DNA from: JBQLZQ01 sp052168355
GTDB taxonomy: Bacteria; Pseudomonadota; Alphaproteobacteria; DSM-16000; Inquilinaceae
Assembly (NCBI GenBank): GCA_052168355.1
Contig: JBQLZQ010000025.1
Location: 1-51,520, forward strand
DNA length: 51,520 bases
Direction of reading: 5' to 3'
Part shown: positions 34,692 to 44,068 of the stretch, piece after piece
How positions within the stretch are numbered: the stretch's first letter is position 1
Layout: every line of letters begins with the position of its first letter
Program-made: the position numbers and the translations under genes
The notes under the pieces: generated by a model
Database searches by the model: none
Seen by the model: the letters and a program-made list of their open reading frames with translations, nothing else
What the model was told of the DNA's origin: nothing

Positions 34692-36569
34692 TCAGCGGGC
34701 GCTGCGGCGCGGTGCCGTCGGCGCCGGACCGGCCGACCGTTTCGGTGCCTCGTCGAACAGTTCGGCCAGCTTGTCGATCATGGTGCCGCCAAGCTGTTCG
34801 GCATCGACGATGGTCACCGCCCGCCGATAGTAGCGGGTGACATCGTGGCCGATGCCGATGGCGATCAGGTCGATCGAAGAGAACCGCTCGATCCAGTCGA
34901 TGCATTGCTTGAGATGGCGCTCCAGATAGCTGCCCGAATTGACCGACAGGGTGCTGTCGTCGACCGGCGCGCCGTCGGAGATGACCATCAGCACCCGCCG
35001 CTGTTCAGGGCGTCCCATCAGCCGCTGATGGGCCCAAAGCAGGGCTTCGCCATCGATATTTTCCTTGAGAATGCCCTCACGCAGCATCAGGCCCAAATTC
35101 TTGCGGGCGCGTCGCCAGGGCATATCGGCCGCCTTGTAGACGATATGGCGCAGATCGTTGAGTCGGCCGGGGTTCTTGGGCTTGCCGGCCTGAATCCACC
35201 GTTCCCGCGCCATGCCGCCCTTCCAGGCGCGCGTGGTGAAGCCCAGGATCTCCACCTTGACCCCGCATCGCTCCAGCGTGCGGGCCAGGATGTCGGCGCT
35301 CATCGCCGCGATGGTGATCGGCCGTCCGCGCATCGATCCCGAATTGTCGATCAGCAGCGTCACCACGGTGTCGCGGAAATCCATGTCCTTTTCCTGCTTG
35401 AAGGACAGCGGCGTCATCGGGTCGACCACGATGCGCGCCAGCCGGGCCGCGTCCAGATAGCCTTCCTCCAGGTCGAAGTCCCAGGACCGGGTCTGCTTGG
35501 CCAACAGGCGGCGCTGCAGCCGGTTGGCCAGTTTGGCGATCACCCCCTGCATATGCTGAAGCTGCTGGTCCAGCATCTGGCGCAGGCGGGCCAGTTCGTC
35601 CGGGTCGCACAGCTCGTCGGCGGCGATGATTTCGTCGTACTCGGTGACGAAAGCGCGATAGCCGCCGCCGTCGGTGCTGTTCAGGCGGTCCTCGGGCCGG
35701 GGCAGTTGTCCCGGCGCGTCTGGGTCGTCGCCGCCTTGCTGATCGCGCACCTCGGCGTCCTCGTCGCTGCCGTCGCCGTCGGCCTCGACCTCCTCGCCAT
35801 CTTCCGGCTGGCCGTCCTGATCGTCGGTATCGACCGAAACCTCTTCGCCTTGGCGCTCGCCGCTGTCCGGGGTCTGGTCGCCGGTTTCCTCGTCGTCTTC
35901 GGTGGCTTCGTCCTCGTCGGGCTCGGGCTGTTCGTCCAGCCCGACCTCCAGGTCCAGATCGGCCAACAGCTTGCGCACCTCCCGCGCATAGGCCTGTTGA
36001 TCGTCCATGACCCGGACCAGGTCGGCCAGATCCTGGCCGGCGCGGCTCTCGATCCAGGGCCGCCAAAGATCGACGGCGTGGCGGGCGCATTGCGGCGGCG
36101 GCTCGCCTGTCAAACGCTCGCGCGTCAGCAGCCGCACGATGTCGGGCAGGGGGGCCTGGCTGCGCTCGGTGATCTTGTCGAAGCCCTGGCGGCGGTATTT
36201 TTCGTCCAGCGCGCTGGACAGATTGTCCGCCACGCCGGTCATCTGGCGGGCGCCGATGGCCTCGCATCGGGCCTGTTCCAGCGCCTCGTAGGCGGCGCGG
36301 GCGGTTTCGCCGCGGGGCTGGAAGCGGGCGTGCAGCTTGCCGTCATGGTGGCGCATGCGCAGCGCCACGGCGTCGGCGGCGCCGCGCACCTTGGCCGCCT
36401 CGGCGGCGGTCAACCCGCGCTGGGGAAGCGGCAGCCGAACCCGCCCGGCGCTGTAACCCGGCGGGTCGTTGCTGAAGGTGACCGCAACCTCCCGCTGTTC
36501 GGCGATGGCCCGCAAGGTGGCGGCCGTCGCCCGCTTGAAGGTTTCGACCGGGCTTTCGTCCTGGGACAT
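34692..36569 (-). CDS. cobT: Cobaltochelatase subunit CobT
   Basis: A 625-residue subunit of the aerobic cobaltochelatase that inserts cobalt in B12 synthesis. The mid-part (residues about 210-300) is a long acidic stretch, as usual. The C-terminal von Willebrand factor A domain has the metal-binding MIDAS DNSGSMRGRP, and CGVKVEILGFTTRAWKGG and RVLMVISDGAPVDD follow. It lies 31 bases after cobS. CobN, the large subunit, is not in the window. A CobT-like role in other chelatase-type complexes cannot be excluded. Confidence 0.95.
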   Translation of the reverse strand: MSQDESPVETFKRATAATLRAIAEQREVAVTFSNDPPGYSAGRVRLPLPQRGLTAAEAAKVRGAADAVALRMRHHDGKLHARFQPRGETARAAYEALEQARCEAIGARQMTGVADNLSSALDEKYRRQGFDKITERSQAPLPDIVRLLTRERLTGEPPPQCARHAVDLWRPWIESRAGQDLADLVRVMDDQQAYAREVRKLLADLDLEVGLDEQPEPDEDEATEDDEETGDQTPDSGERQGEEVSVDTDDQDGQPEDGEEVEADGDGSDEDAEVRDQQGGDDPDAPGQLPRPEDRLNSTDGGGYRAFVTEYDEIIAADELCDPDELARLRQMLDQQLQHMQGVIAKLANRLQRRLLAKQTRSWDFDLEEGYLDAARLARIVVDPMTPLSFKQEKDMDFRDTVVTLLIDNSGSMRGRPITIAAMSADILARTLERCGVKVEILGFTTRAWKGGMARERWIQAGKPKNPGRLNDLRHIVYKAADMPWRRARKNLGLMLREGILKENIDGEALLWAHQRLMGRPEQRRVLMVISDGAPVDDSTLSVNSGSYLERHLKQCIDWIERFSSIDLIAIGIGHDVTRYYRRAVTIVDAEQLGGTMIDKLAELFDEAPKRSAGPAPTAPRRSAR

Positions 36570-36600
36570 GCCGCTGAACCGATCCGTTCGGTCCGGCCGC

Positions 36601-37584
36601 TCAGGCCGAATAGGCGGCGACGCCGGTTTCCGGCAACTCGGTCCCGAAGCAGCGCTGATAGTATTCCGCCACCACGGGACGCTCGACCTCGTCGCATTTA
36701 TTCAGAAAGGTCACCCGAAAGGCGAAGGCCACATCGCCGAAGATGCGGGTGTTCTCGGCCCAGGTGATGACCGTCCGCGGCGACATCACCGTGGAGATAT
36801 CGCCGCTGGTGAACCCGGCCCGCGTCAGGTCGGCGACCCGCACCATGGCGCTGACCATGGTCTGTCCCTCGCTGGTGGCAAAGCTTGGCGCCTTGGCCAG
36901 AACGATTTCCATCTCTTCGTCATGGGGCAGGTAGTTGAGCGTGGCGACCACGCTCCAGCGGTCCATCTGCCCTTGGTTGATCTGCTGGGTGCCGTGATAG
37001 AGCCCCGTGGTATCGCCCAGCCCGATGGTGTTGGCCGTGGCGAACAGGCGGAAGGCGGCGTGCGGCCGGATGACCTTGTTCTGGTCCAGCAGGGTCATCT
37101 TGCCGTCGACCTCCAGCACCCTTTGAATCACGAACATCACGTCCGGCCTGCCGGCATCGTATTCATCGAAAACCAGGGCGCAGGGATGCTGCAGCGCCCA
37201 GGGCAGGAGCCCTTCCCGATATTCGGTCACCTGCTTGCCGTCGCGCAGAACGATGGCGTCCTTGCCGATCAGGTCGATCCGGCTGATGTGGCTGTCCAGA
37301 TTGATCCGGATGCACGGCCAGTTGAGCCGGGCGGCAACCTGCTCGATATGGGTCGACTTGCCTGTTCCGTGATAGCCCTGGATCAGGACCCGGCGGTTGT
37401 AGGCAAAACCGGCCAGAATCGCCAGCGTCGTATCGTGGTCGAAGCGGTAGGTATCGTCGATAACGGGCACATAGTCGTTGCCCTGGCTGAACGCCGGGAC
37501 CTGCATTTCGGTGTCGAGACCAAAGGTCTGCTGCACCGAAACACTGATATCGGGCGCGCTGCTTACGGACAGTTCAGAAGGCAT
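36601..37584 (-). CDS. cobS: Cobaltochelatase AAA+ subunit CobS
   Basis: A 327-residue AAA+ ATPase. Walker A is GYHGTGKSTH, Walker B is ALVFDEYDAG, sensor 1 is FRLFATANTIG, and the arginine-finger region follows (MDRWSVVATLNYLP). It works with CobT and CobN to drive cobalt insertion into hydrogenobyrinic acid diamide. It lies between the J-domain gene and cobT in the usual alphaproteobacterial order. Confidence 0.96.
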   Translation of the reverse strand: MPSELSVSSAPDISVSVQQTFGLDTEMQVPAFSQGNDYVPVIDDTYRFDHDTTLAILAGFAYNRRVLIQGYHGTGKSTHIEQVAARLNWPCIRINLDSHISRIDLIGKDAIVLRDGKQVTEYREGLLPWALQHPCALVFDEYDAGRPDVMFVIQRVLEVDGKMTLLDQNKVIRPHAAFRLFATANTIGLGDTTGLYHGTQQINQGQMDRWSVVATLNYLPHDEEMEIVLAKAPSFATSEGQTMVSAMVRVADLTRAGFTSGDISTVMSPRTVITWAENTRIFGDVAFAFRVTFLNKCDEVERPVVAEYYQRCFGTELPETGVAAYSA

Positions 37585-37646
37585 AACGGGTCTTTCGGGT
37601 GGAGACGAGGGGCGTTTTCAGCCGACTCTTATGTAGCGCCTCAGGA

Positions 37647-38240
37647 TCAGGAGGCAAAGTGCGCTTTGAGAACGGCGTAGGCCCGGTTGATGGTTTTCAA
37701 CGTTTCCTCGGCCTCTTTGGACCCGCCGTTGGCGTCCGGATGGTGCTGTTTGACCAGCACCTTGTATCTGGCCCTGACCGCGACAAAGTCCACCGGTCCG
37801 TCGAGATCGAGGGTGCGGAGGGCTTTTTCCTCCTCGCTCAACGGCCCGCGCCGGCCCGATGGTTCGCCGTTCGGCCCGCCGGCCGACGGGCCGGACCCGT
37901 TGCCCAGACCGAAGTCACGCCGCAACCGGTCCCGCAACGCCTGCTCGTGGGCCCGCCATACCCCCATCGGCCAGGTCGGCCGCTGCCAGACGGTGTCGAA
38001 CCGGGTGATCCGCTCGACCTCGTCATCGCTCATCCCGGCGTAATAGTTCCAGGACTTGTTGTATTCGCGGACATGATCCAGGCAGAAGAAATAGTAGCTG
38101 CGCAATTCGGAGCGGGACCGCGGCGCCCGGTGTTCGCCCGGCTCCGGGCAGCCGGGGTGGTCGCAGGACCGCACGGCCTCCTCCTGGCGCGGGAAGCCGC
38201 GGAGGGCAAATCGGTCCTGTTTTCTGCTCGTTTGGCGCAT
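37647..38240 (-). CDS. J-domain protein with N-terminal zinc-finger-like region
   Basis: A 197-residue protein with its J domain at the C-terminus (about 140-195), including HHPDANGG, the HPD motif that stimulates DnaK. The N-terminal part has Cys-rich CDHPGCPEPGEHRAP and FFCLDHVREYNKSWNYYAGM, which may bind zinc. This family lies next to cobS/cobT and bolA in many Alphaproteobacteria. The start at 38240 is an ATG; the longer reading from a TTG at 38276 is less likely. Partner proteins are unknown. Confidence 0.88.
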   Translation of the reverse strand: MRQTSRKQDRFALRGFPRQEEAVRSCDHPGCPEPGEHRAPRSRSELRSYYFFCLDHVREYNKSWNYYAGMSDDEVERITRFDTVWQRPTWPMGVWRAHEQALRDRLRRDFGLGNGSGPSAGGPNGEPSGRRGPLSEEEKALRTLDLDGPVDFVAVRARYKVLVKQHHPDANGGSKEAEETLKTINRAYAVLKAHFAS

Positions 38241-38305
38241 GGAGTTCAGTATGGTGAGACCCGACGGGGCTGGCAAGCGACGGACCTGTGACAGGATGAT
38301 CCGAC

Positions 38306-38335
38306 TTGTCAGGATGCGCCGGACATCCTTAATAG
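38306..38335 (+). promoter_or_regulatory. Candidate bolA promoter with internal operator
   Basis: TTGTCA (38306-38311), an 18-base spacer and TAATAG (38330-38335) form a reasonable promoter. The spacer contains a dyad AGGATG-N7-CATCCT (38311-38329), placed exactly where a repressor would block RNA polymerase. Confidence 0.4.
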
Positions 38336-38392
38336 GATCTCAACCGCTACTCGCCCGACGGGTGCTTTTTCTTTCAAATCTGCAGGATCGTC

Positions 38393-38668
38393 ATGGATGT
38401 AGCCAGCCGGATTCGCCGCAAGCTGACCGAGGCCCTGGACCCCGTTTCGCTCGAAATCGAGGATCAAAGCCACCTTCACGCCGGCCACGCCGGGCACGAC
38501 GGCCGGGGCGAAAGTCATTTCCGGGTGGTCGTCGTGTCGAGGGCCTTCGCCGGCCGCAGCCGGGTGGACCGCCAGCGCCTGGTCTATGGCGCGCTGGCCG
38601 ATGAGTTGGCGGACCGTGTCCACGCCCTGGCCCTGGTCACGCGCAGCCCCGACGAGGCCGCGTCCTAG
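38393..38668 (+). CDS. bolA: BolA family protein
   Basis: A 91-residue protein with the BolA core: LIEDQSHLHAGHAGHDGRGESHFRVVVV type sequence (stretches HLHAGHAGHD and ESHFRVVVVS) and the helix RVDRQRLVYGAL with the DELADRVHALAL end. BolA proteins bind monothiol glutaredoxins through a shared [2Fe-2S] cluster, and some bind DNA. It is divergent from the J-domain/cobST operon. A symmetric hairpin follows the gene. Confidence 0.93.
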   Translation: MDVASRIRRKLTEALDPVSLEIEDQSHLHAGHAGHDGRGESHFRVVVVSRAFAGRSRVDRQRLVYGALADELADRVHALALVTRSPDEAAS

Positions 38669-38675
38669 AACGGAG

Positions 38676-38715
38676 CCGGGTCAGATGGCACCGCCAAAGG
38701 CGATCCATGACCCGG
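38676..38715. terminator. Hairpin between convergent bolA and DUF2889 gene
   Basis: CCGGGTCA (38676-38683) pairs with TGACCCGG (38708-38715), and inside it TGG/CCA and CGCC/GGCG stack around an AAA loop. No long T-run is present in either direction. The position between two converging genes supports a bidirectional terminator. Confidence 0.5.
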
Positions 38716-38725
38716 TGGACCCGCT

Positions 38726-39307
38726 TTAGGAGGCCTTCTCGTCGTCAGGAGCGCCGCCGGTATAGAAATCCGGCCATTGCCGGCGCACGATGTCGCCGTC
38801 GCTGGCATAGGCATGACAGGAGTTGAGCAGCGTCGGTCGGCGCGGTTTTCCTTCTTGAGCCCGAGGCATCTGGCGCTGAACGAGGGGATAAATGGTCTGA
38901 AAGGCCGTGGTCGCCATCGGTCCTAGAAGATCGACCAGATGGGTGCAGCCCTTGACGCCGCCCAGCAGTTCCTTGACCCGGCGTTGAAATCCCGGGCGGA
39001 TGGCCAGCCCCTCCAGAACCTGGAAACGCGGCGTGATCGCGTCGCAAATGCCATAGGGCGCCTTGTCGGTCACGGCTTCCACGGCGACGATGGTCAGGTC
39101 GTCGTCCACCGTCAGGCGCATCGCCATGGCGTGCAGCGGATCGCCGGGTTCGATGGTGCCGCGGTGGGCGTTTTCGAACGGATATCCCTTGATATCGGTC
39201 AGGCGGCCTTCAATGTCCCACAATCCGTCCCGGCGGCGATAGCCGCGGCATTCGATGGTCCGGGTATGGATGGGGTCGCGGTCGGCGTCGGTGGGGGTCA
39301 ATGGCAT
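38726..39307 (-). CDS. DUF2889 family protein
   Basis: A 193-residue protein of DUF2889: HTRTIECRGYRRRDGLWDIEGRLTD, HRGTIEPGDPLHAM and CTHLVDLLGPMATTAFQTI are typical. Function is unknown to me. It is on the same strand as, and 53 bases downstream of, the CNNM gene. Confidence 0.9.
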   Translation of the reverse strand: MPLTPTDADRDPIHTRTIECRGYRRRDGLWDIEGRLTDIKGYPFENAHRGTIEPGDPLHAMAMRLTVDDDLTIVAVEAVTDKAPYGICDAITPRFQVLEGLAIRPGFQRRVKELLGGVKGCTHLVDLLGPMATTAFQTIYPLVQRQMPRAQEGKPRRPTLLNSCHAYASDGDIVRRQWPDFYTGGAPDDEKAS

Positions 39308-39360
39308 GGCGGGCTCCTGGGGCGGATGGCGTTTACCCTCACCCCCTCATCGAACATCTC

Positions 39361-40662
39361 TCAGGGCGGATCGTCGCCCGGGTCTCCCTCGCGCGATTCT
39401 TCGGTCGGCGGCGTCACGCGCAGCGACGTGATCTGATTGCGCTGGCGGCGCAAGATTTCGAACCGGAAGCCGTAAAAGGTGAAAGTCTGGCCCACATCGG
39501 GAATGCGGCGGGCCTCGTGCAGGACCAGCCCGGCGATGGTCGATGCTTCTTCATCGGGCAGACGCCATTCGAACTGCCTTTTCAGGTCCCGGATGGTCAC
39601 GGTGCCATCGACGACAAAGCTGCCGTTGGGCTGCGGCCGCACGCCGGCCACCGGCATGTCGTGCTCGTCATCGATCTCGCCGACGATCTCTTCCAGAATG
39701 TCTTCAAGGGTCACGACGCCCTGAAGGCTTCCATATTCGTCGACAACCAGGGCGAAATGCTCCCGGCGGTGTCGGAATGCCTGAAGCTGGTCGAGCAGGT
39801 TGGTCGTGTCCGGGATGAACCAGGGACGCGTGGCGATGTCGCGGATGCTCAGATTGTCCAGTCCTTCCGGGCGGGCCCTGACGGCGCGCAGAAGGTCCTT
39901 TGCGTGGAGCACCCCGACCACGTTGTCGGGATCCTTACGCCACAGCGGGATACGGGTGTAAGGGCTGTCCAAGACGGCTTGGACGATGCTTTCGGCCGAC
40001 AGGTCGACATCGATCGCCGCCAGATTGCGCCGGTGGGTCATGATTTCGGACACGTCGACCTCGGCCAGATCCAGGATCGACCGCAACATCGCCCGTTCAT
40101 GACGAATTTCCTCATCATGCCCGCGATGCAGTTCGATCGCGCCCCTCAGTTCGTCGGAATAATCGGCCATGGCCAAGTTCCGAACATCGGTGCCGAACAG
40201 GCGCAGCATGCTGCGGACGATCCAGGCAATGCCGTGAACGACCGGCGACAGCAGGGCAATCACCACCCGCAGGACAGGTGCGATGGCCAAAGCCATGCGA
40301 TCGGCGTGGTGGATGGCGTAGGTCTTTGGCAGAACCTCGGCGAAAATCAACACCAGAAAGGTCATGCCCAGCGTTGCGGCCGGTACCGCGGCCTCGCCCA
40401 TCAGCCCGATCAACAGGCTGGTGGCCAATGCCGACGCCAGGATATTGACCAGATTGTTGCCCAGCAGGATGCCGCCGATCAGCCTTTCCTTGTCGGACAG
40501 AAGCTTGTTGACCAACGAGGCCCGATGATTGTTCTCCTGCTCCAACTGGTGCATACGGGCCCGGCTGGCCGCTGTCAGCGCCGTCTCCGAGCCGGAGAAG
40601 AAGGCCGAGCAAAGCAGCAAAAGAACGATGCTGGCGGCGGTCAGAACGATTGTTGTGACCAT
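39361..40662 (-). CDS. CNNM/CorC-type protein (DUF21, CBS pair, CorC_HlyC)
   Basis: A 433-residue membrane protein. The N-terminal DUF21 domain has membrane segments in residues 1-160 (FFSGSETALTAASRARM is the hallmark). Then come two CBS domains (about 205-330, including IVGEIDDEHD at their end) and a C-terminal CorC/HlyC domain. The family exports magnesium or other divalent ions, although many bacterial members are unproven and old 'hemolysin' names mislead. The start at 40662 follows GAGGA. It is eight bases after aroB and so co-transcribed with it. Confidence 0.92.
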   Translation of the reverse strand: MVTTIVLTAASIVLLLLCSAFFSGSETALTAASRARMHQLEQENNHRASLVNKLLSDKERLIGGILLGNNLVNILASALATSLLIGLMGEAAVPAATLGMTFLVLIFAEVLPKTYAIHHADRMALAIAPVLRVVIALLSPVVHGIAWIVRSMLRLFGTDVRNLAMADYSDELRGAIELHRGHDEEIRHERAMLRSILDLAEVDVSEIMTHRRNLAAIDVDLSAESIVQAVLDSPYTRIPLWRKDPDNVVGVLHAKDLLRAVRARPEGLDNLSIRDIATRPWFIPDTTNLLDQLQAFRHRREHFALVVDEYGSLQGVVTLEDILEEIVGEIDDEHDMPVAGVRPQPNGSFVVDGTVTIRDLKRQFEWRLPDEEASTIAGLVLHEARRIPDVGQTFTFYGFRFEILRRQRNQITSLRVTPPTEESREGDPGDDPP

Positions 40663-40670
40663 GATTTTCC

Positions 40671-41783
40671 TCAGTTCGCCGTCGCGGAGTCGAGCACGGC
40701 CCGGACATCCGTCGGATCGACGTCGGTGGCTATGAACGCCTGGCCAAGACCTCGCGCCAGGATGAACGTGATATGGCCATCCCGGACCTTCTTGTCTCGT
40801 GCCATGTGTCCGATGAGCGTGGCCGGGTCCCAGGCATGGCCGCCGACCGCGGCGGTCAGGTCGGTCGGCAGGCCGACGGCGTCGAGATGCCGGCGAAGGC
40901 GTTTTGCGTCTTCCTCCGGGCACAGCCCCAGGCGGACGGACAGATCGAAGGCCAGAACCATGCCCAGGGCCACGGCCTCGCCATGCAGCAGGCTTGTCCC
41001 GTATCCGGCATCGGCTTCCAACGCGTGACCGAACGTGTGGCCCAGATTGAGCAAGGCCCGGCGCCCGGCCTCGCGCTCGTCTTCCGCCACGATCGCGGCC
41101 TTGCGCCGGCAGCTCCGGGCGACGGCAAAAGTCCGTGCGCCCTCGTCACCGTCGATCAGGGCCGGCCCGTTGGTTTCCAGCCAAGCGAAGAATTCGGGGT
41201 CGTCGATGGCGCCATATTTGACGATCTCGGCATAGCCGGCCAGCACCTGCCGGCGGGGCAGAGTGTCAAGGGTTCCGATGTCGGCGACCACCAGCCGCGG
41301 CTGGTGAAAGCTGCCGATGAGATTTTTGCCCAGGGGGCTGTTGACGCCGGTCTTGCCGCCCACGGCACTGTCCACCTGGGCCAAAAGCGTCGTCGGGATC
41401 TGGACCAGCGGCAGGCCGCGCAGGGTCACGGCGGCCGCGAAGCCCGCCAGATCGCCGACAACGCCGCCGCCCAACGCCACGATCGCGACCGACCGGTCCA
41501 ATTCCAGCGCCAGCAGCCGTTCGATCAAATCCTCCAACGCTCCCAGCGTCTTGCTGGTTTCGCCCGGCGGGACCCGGATGGAATGATGGCGGATGCCGGC
41601 GTGATCCAGCGATGCCTCGACCGTGGCCAGATGCAGCGCGGCGACCGTCTCGTCGGTCACGATGACCGCCCGGCCGCATTTCAGGGCGTCGGCCATCAGA
41701 CCGCCGGCCCGCTGCAGAATGCCGGACCCGATAACGATGTCGTAGCGACGTGATCCCAGATCGACGCTGACGGTCTCCGTCAT
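40671..41783 (-). CDS. aroB: 3-Dehydroquinate synthase
   Basis: A 370-residue enzyme of the shikimate pathway converting DAHP to 3-dehydroquinate with NAD and a zinc ion. Features are VALGGGVVGDLAGFAAAVTLRGLP, QIPTTLLAQVDSAVGGKTGVN, LNLGHTFGHALE with a zinc His, and LLHGEAVALGM. All catalytic stretches are intact. It follows aroK after 87 bases. Confidence 0.97.
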   Translation of the reverse strand: MTETVSVDLGSRRYDIVIGSGILQRAGGLMADALKCGRAVIVTDETVAALHLATVEASLDHAGIRHHSIRVPPGETSKTLGALEDLIERLLALELDRSVAIVALGGGVVGDLAGFAAAVTLRGLPLVQIPTTLLAQVDSAVGGKTGVNSPLGKNLIGSFHQPRLVVADIGTLDTLPRRQVLAGYAEIVKYGAIDDPEFFAWLETNGPALIDGDEGARTFAVARSCRRKAAIVAEDEREAGRRALLNLGHTFGHALEADAGYGTSLLHGEAVALGMVLAFDLSVRLGLCPEEDAKRLRRHLDAVGLPTDLTAAVGGHAWDPATLIGHMARDKKVRDGHITFILARGLGQAFIATDVDPTDVRAVLDSATAN

Positions 41784-41870
41784 CGGCGCCGGCTTCTCGG
41801 CTGTCTGCTCATGGATGCGGGTTCCCTGCTTCGCGGCGGACTCGCACAGAGCCCGCCAGCCGGACTCCGC

Positions 41871-42440
41871 TCAATCGCCCGGGGCTTCGGCCGACTGGCG
41901 TTGCTCCAGCAATTTGTCCAGGGCCCGGACGGCGTCGTCAACCGTGTCGTCCGGCGGGCCGTCCCGGCTATCCACCACGATCTCGGCCAGGGCGTAGACC
42001 GGGTGGCGCTCGTCCATCAGCGCCTTCAAGATCGCCTCCGGGTCGCCTTGCCTGAGGAGCGGGCGGTTGTTGCGGCGCGCCGTGCGCGTCAACAGCAGCT
42101 GAATATCGGCCCGTAACCAGATCGAGACGCCGCGCCGGGCAATGAGGGAGCGGGTTTCCTCGTCCATGAAGGCTCCCCCGCCGGTGGCCAGCACATGGGG
42201 CTCCCCATTCAGCAAGCGGGCGATAACCCGGCGTTCGACATCGCGAAACGCCGCTTCGCCGTAGCGGTCGAAGATGTCCTCGATCGAACAGCCGGCCGCT
42301 TCCTCGACCTCCCTGTCGGCATCCACGAACCGCATGCCCATGCGGGCGGCAAGCCGACGGCCGATAGCGCTTTTGCCGGCCCCCATCAGACCGACCAGGA
42401 CGATCGCGCAATCGGGGCGCCGCGCGGGTAACACGGTCAT
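41871..42440 (-). CDS. aroK: Shikimate kinase
   Basis: A 189-residue kinase phosphorylating shikimate. Walker A is GLMGAGKS (17-24), shikimate-binding FVDADREVE and GGGAF, and the LID arginine is in RNNRPLL. The start at 42440 has GGAG upstream; the frame continues 35 codons further upstream, but that extension is not seen in the family. It is the first gene of aroK-aroB-CNNM and is divergent from the small gene at 42676. The 235-base divergent gap contains no further gene. Confidence 0.96.
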   Translation of the reverse strand: MTVLPARRPDCAIVLVGLMGAGKSAIGRRLAARMGMRFVDADREVEEAAGCSIEDIFDRYGEAAFRDVERRVIARLLNGEPHVLATGGGAFMDEETRSLIARRGVSIWLRADIQLLLTRTARRNNRPLLRQGDPEAILKALMDERHPVYALAEIVVDSRDGPPDDTVDDAVRALDKLLEQRQSAEAPGD

Positions 42441-42675
42441 GCCTGTTCTCCGGCCGTTAAGGGGCCCGGGACGAACACTTTGAGCGAAAAGGTTTGGATT
42501 GGAAGTGGACTGCGTCTTAACATTGTCATCCAGAAGCCATAGCATACTCGCCCGGCGTTTGTCGCAACCCGGCGATCTATTTCCTGCCCGCCTGGCCGGA
42601 GATTGTCCAGCAAAGGGTTGATGAGTTGGTTTTGTGCGTCGATTCCCCGAAACATCGTGAGGTAGTCGTTCTGTC

Positions 42676-42870
42676 GTGGCCCGTCGTCGTAGTCGTTCCG
42701 CTTACTCTTCCGGGTCGTCAGCGGGCATCGCTGGTCGCTTGGTCATCCTGTTGCTGGTGTTGGTCGTGGTCGTCCTGATCGGCGGTGCCGTGACGCTTGC
42801 CTTTTGGGAGATCGAGCCGCCGACCCAGCCGGTCGAAAAGCCGGTTGCCCACGAAAGAAGCAACGGCTAA
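42676..42870 (+). CDS. Small single-span membrane protein
   Basis: A 64-residue protein: a basic N-terminus (ARRRSRSAYSSG), one long membrane segment (about 19-45, LVILLLVLVVVVLIGGAV) and an acidic-proline tail. The start is GTG, after GTGAGGTAG. A small membrane ORF of this kind precedes xerD or a related gene in several alphaproteobacterial genomes. No function is known. Confidence 0.6.
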   Translation: MARRRSRSAYSSGSSAGIAGRLVILLLVLVVVVLIGGAVTLAFWEIEPPTQPVEKPVAHERSNG

Positions 42871-42957
42871 CGCCAAATCATGGTCGGTTGCCAAGCGGCG
42901 GTTGGGACACGCCCGACACTCGTCACAATACTTATTTTCAGGGCAGGATAACAACCG

Positions 42958-43986
42958 TTGGTTGACGGCACAAACCGGCGCGCCGGAGCGTCAGGGAAAC
43001 GCCGCGCCACGGCGCGCGACCTGTCGCCTCAAATGGACGCGTTTCTCGACATGCTGACGGCCGAACGCGGGGCCGCGATGAACACCCGGCTGGCCTACCG
43101 GCGCGACCTTCTGGACGTGTCGCGATTCCTGCAGGACCGCAACGGCACCCTGGAACGCGCGTCCAGCGACGATCTGCGCGGCTATTTCGGTCATCTGGCG
43201 GCTCAGCCAGGTGCCCGTCGCCCCGCCACGGCGGGACGGACCATCGCCCGCCGTTTGTCGGCGCTGCGGCAGTTTTACCGGTTCCTGGCCTCCGAAGGCC
43301 TCCGCCAGGAAGATCCGACCTCGGTGATCGACAGTCCCCGCCTTGGCCGGCCGTTGCCCAAGGTCTTGAGCGAGGACGAGGTGGATCGCCTGCTTGCGGC
43401 GGCTGCGGCCCGAGAAGGACCCGAAGGCATTCGTCTGGTGGCCCTTCTCGAAACGCTCTATGCCACCGGTCTGCGGGTGTCGGAGCTGGTTTCCCTGCCG
43501 CTGGCCGCAGTCGGCCGTGACGACCGGTTCCTGATGGTGAGCGGCAAGGGCGGGAAAGAGCGGATGGTGCCGCTGTCGGGACCGGCCGGGGCGGCCCTGG
43601 CGGCCTATCTTCGGGTGCGCGGGCATTTCCTGGTTCCCGGGCGGGAAAAGGCGCAGGCGCCCTGGCTGTTTCCGTCCCGCATCGCCCGCGACGGATATCT
43701 GACGCGGCAACGGCTGGCCCAGCTTCTCAAGGAACTGGCCGTCGATGCCGGCATTGACCCGATTAAGGTCAGCCCCCACGTCTTGCGCCATGCCTTTGCC
43801 ACCCATCTGTTGAACCACGGGGCGGATCTGCGATCGGTCCAGAAGATGCTCGGTCATGCCGATATCTCGACGACCCAGATCTACACCCACGTCCAGGCCG
43901 AGCGGCTGGGCCGCCTTGTCTCGGCTCATCATCCCATGGCCGCCAAGGCAGGCGGCATGAAGGTGCGCCGAAAGCGCGGCGATTGA
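42958..43986 (+). CDS. xerD: Tyrosine recombinase XerD
   Basis: A 342-residue site-specific recombinase that with XerC resolves chromosome dimers at dif. The N-terminal core-binding domain has ERGAAMNTRLAYRRDL. The catalytic residues are Arg in ATGLRVSEL, Lys in SGKGGKERM, His-Arg in HVLRHAFATHL, His in LGHADIS and Tyr in TQIYTHV. XerD rather than XerC is favoured by overall sequence and by alphaproteobacterial order next to aroK. The start is TTG with a GCAGGA site; ATG at 43033 is an alternative. Confidence 0.9.
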   Translation: MVDGTNRRAGASGKRRATARDLSPQMDAFLDMLTAERGAAMNTRLAYRRDLLDVSRFLQDRNGTLERASSDDLRGYFGHLAAQPGARRPATAGRTIARRLSALRQFYRFLASEGLRQEDPTSVIDSPRLGRPLPKVLSEDEVDRLLAAAAAREGPEGIRLVALLETLYATGLRVSELVSLPLAAVGRDDRFLMVSGKGGKERMVPLSGPAGAALAAYLRVRGHFLVPGREKAQAPWLFPSRIARDGYLTRQRLAQLLKELAVDAGIDPIKVSPHVLRHAFATHLLNHGADLRSVQKMLGHADISTTQIYTHVQAERLGRLVSAHHPMAAKAGGMKVRRKRGD

Positions 43987-44068
43987 CACGCTCTGGCATG
44001 GGCCCCCATAACGGCCAGGCATCGTCGGCGCCACCACGATACCGGAATTCGAAGGGAGATATCAGGGT

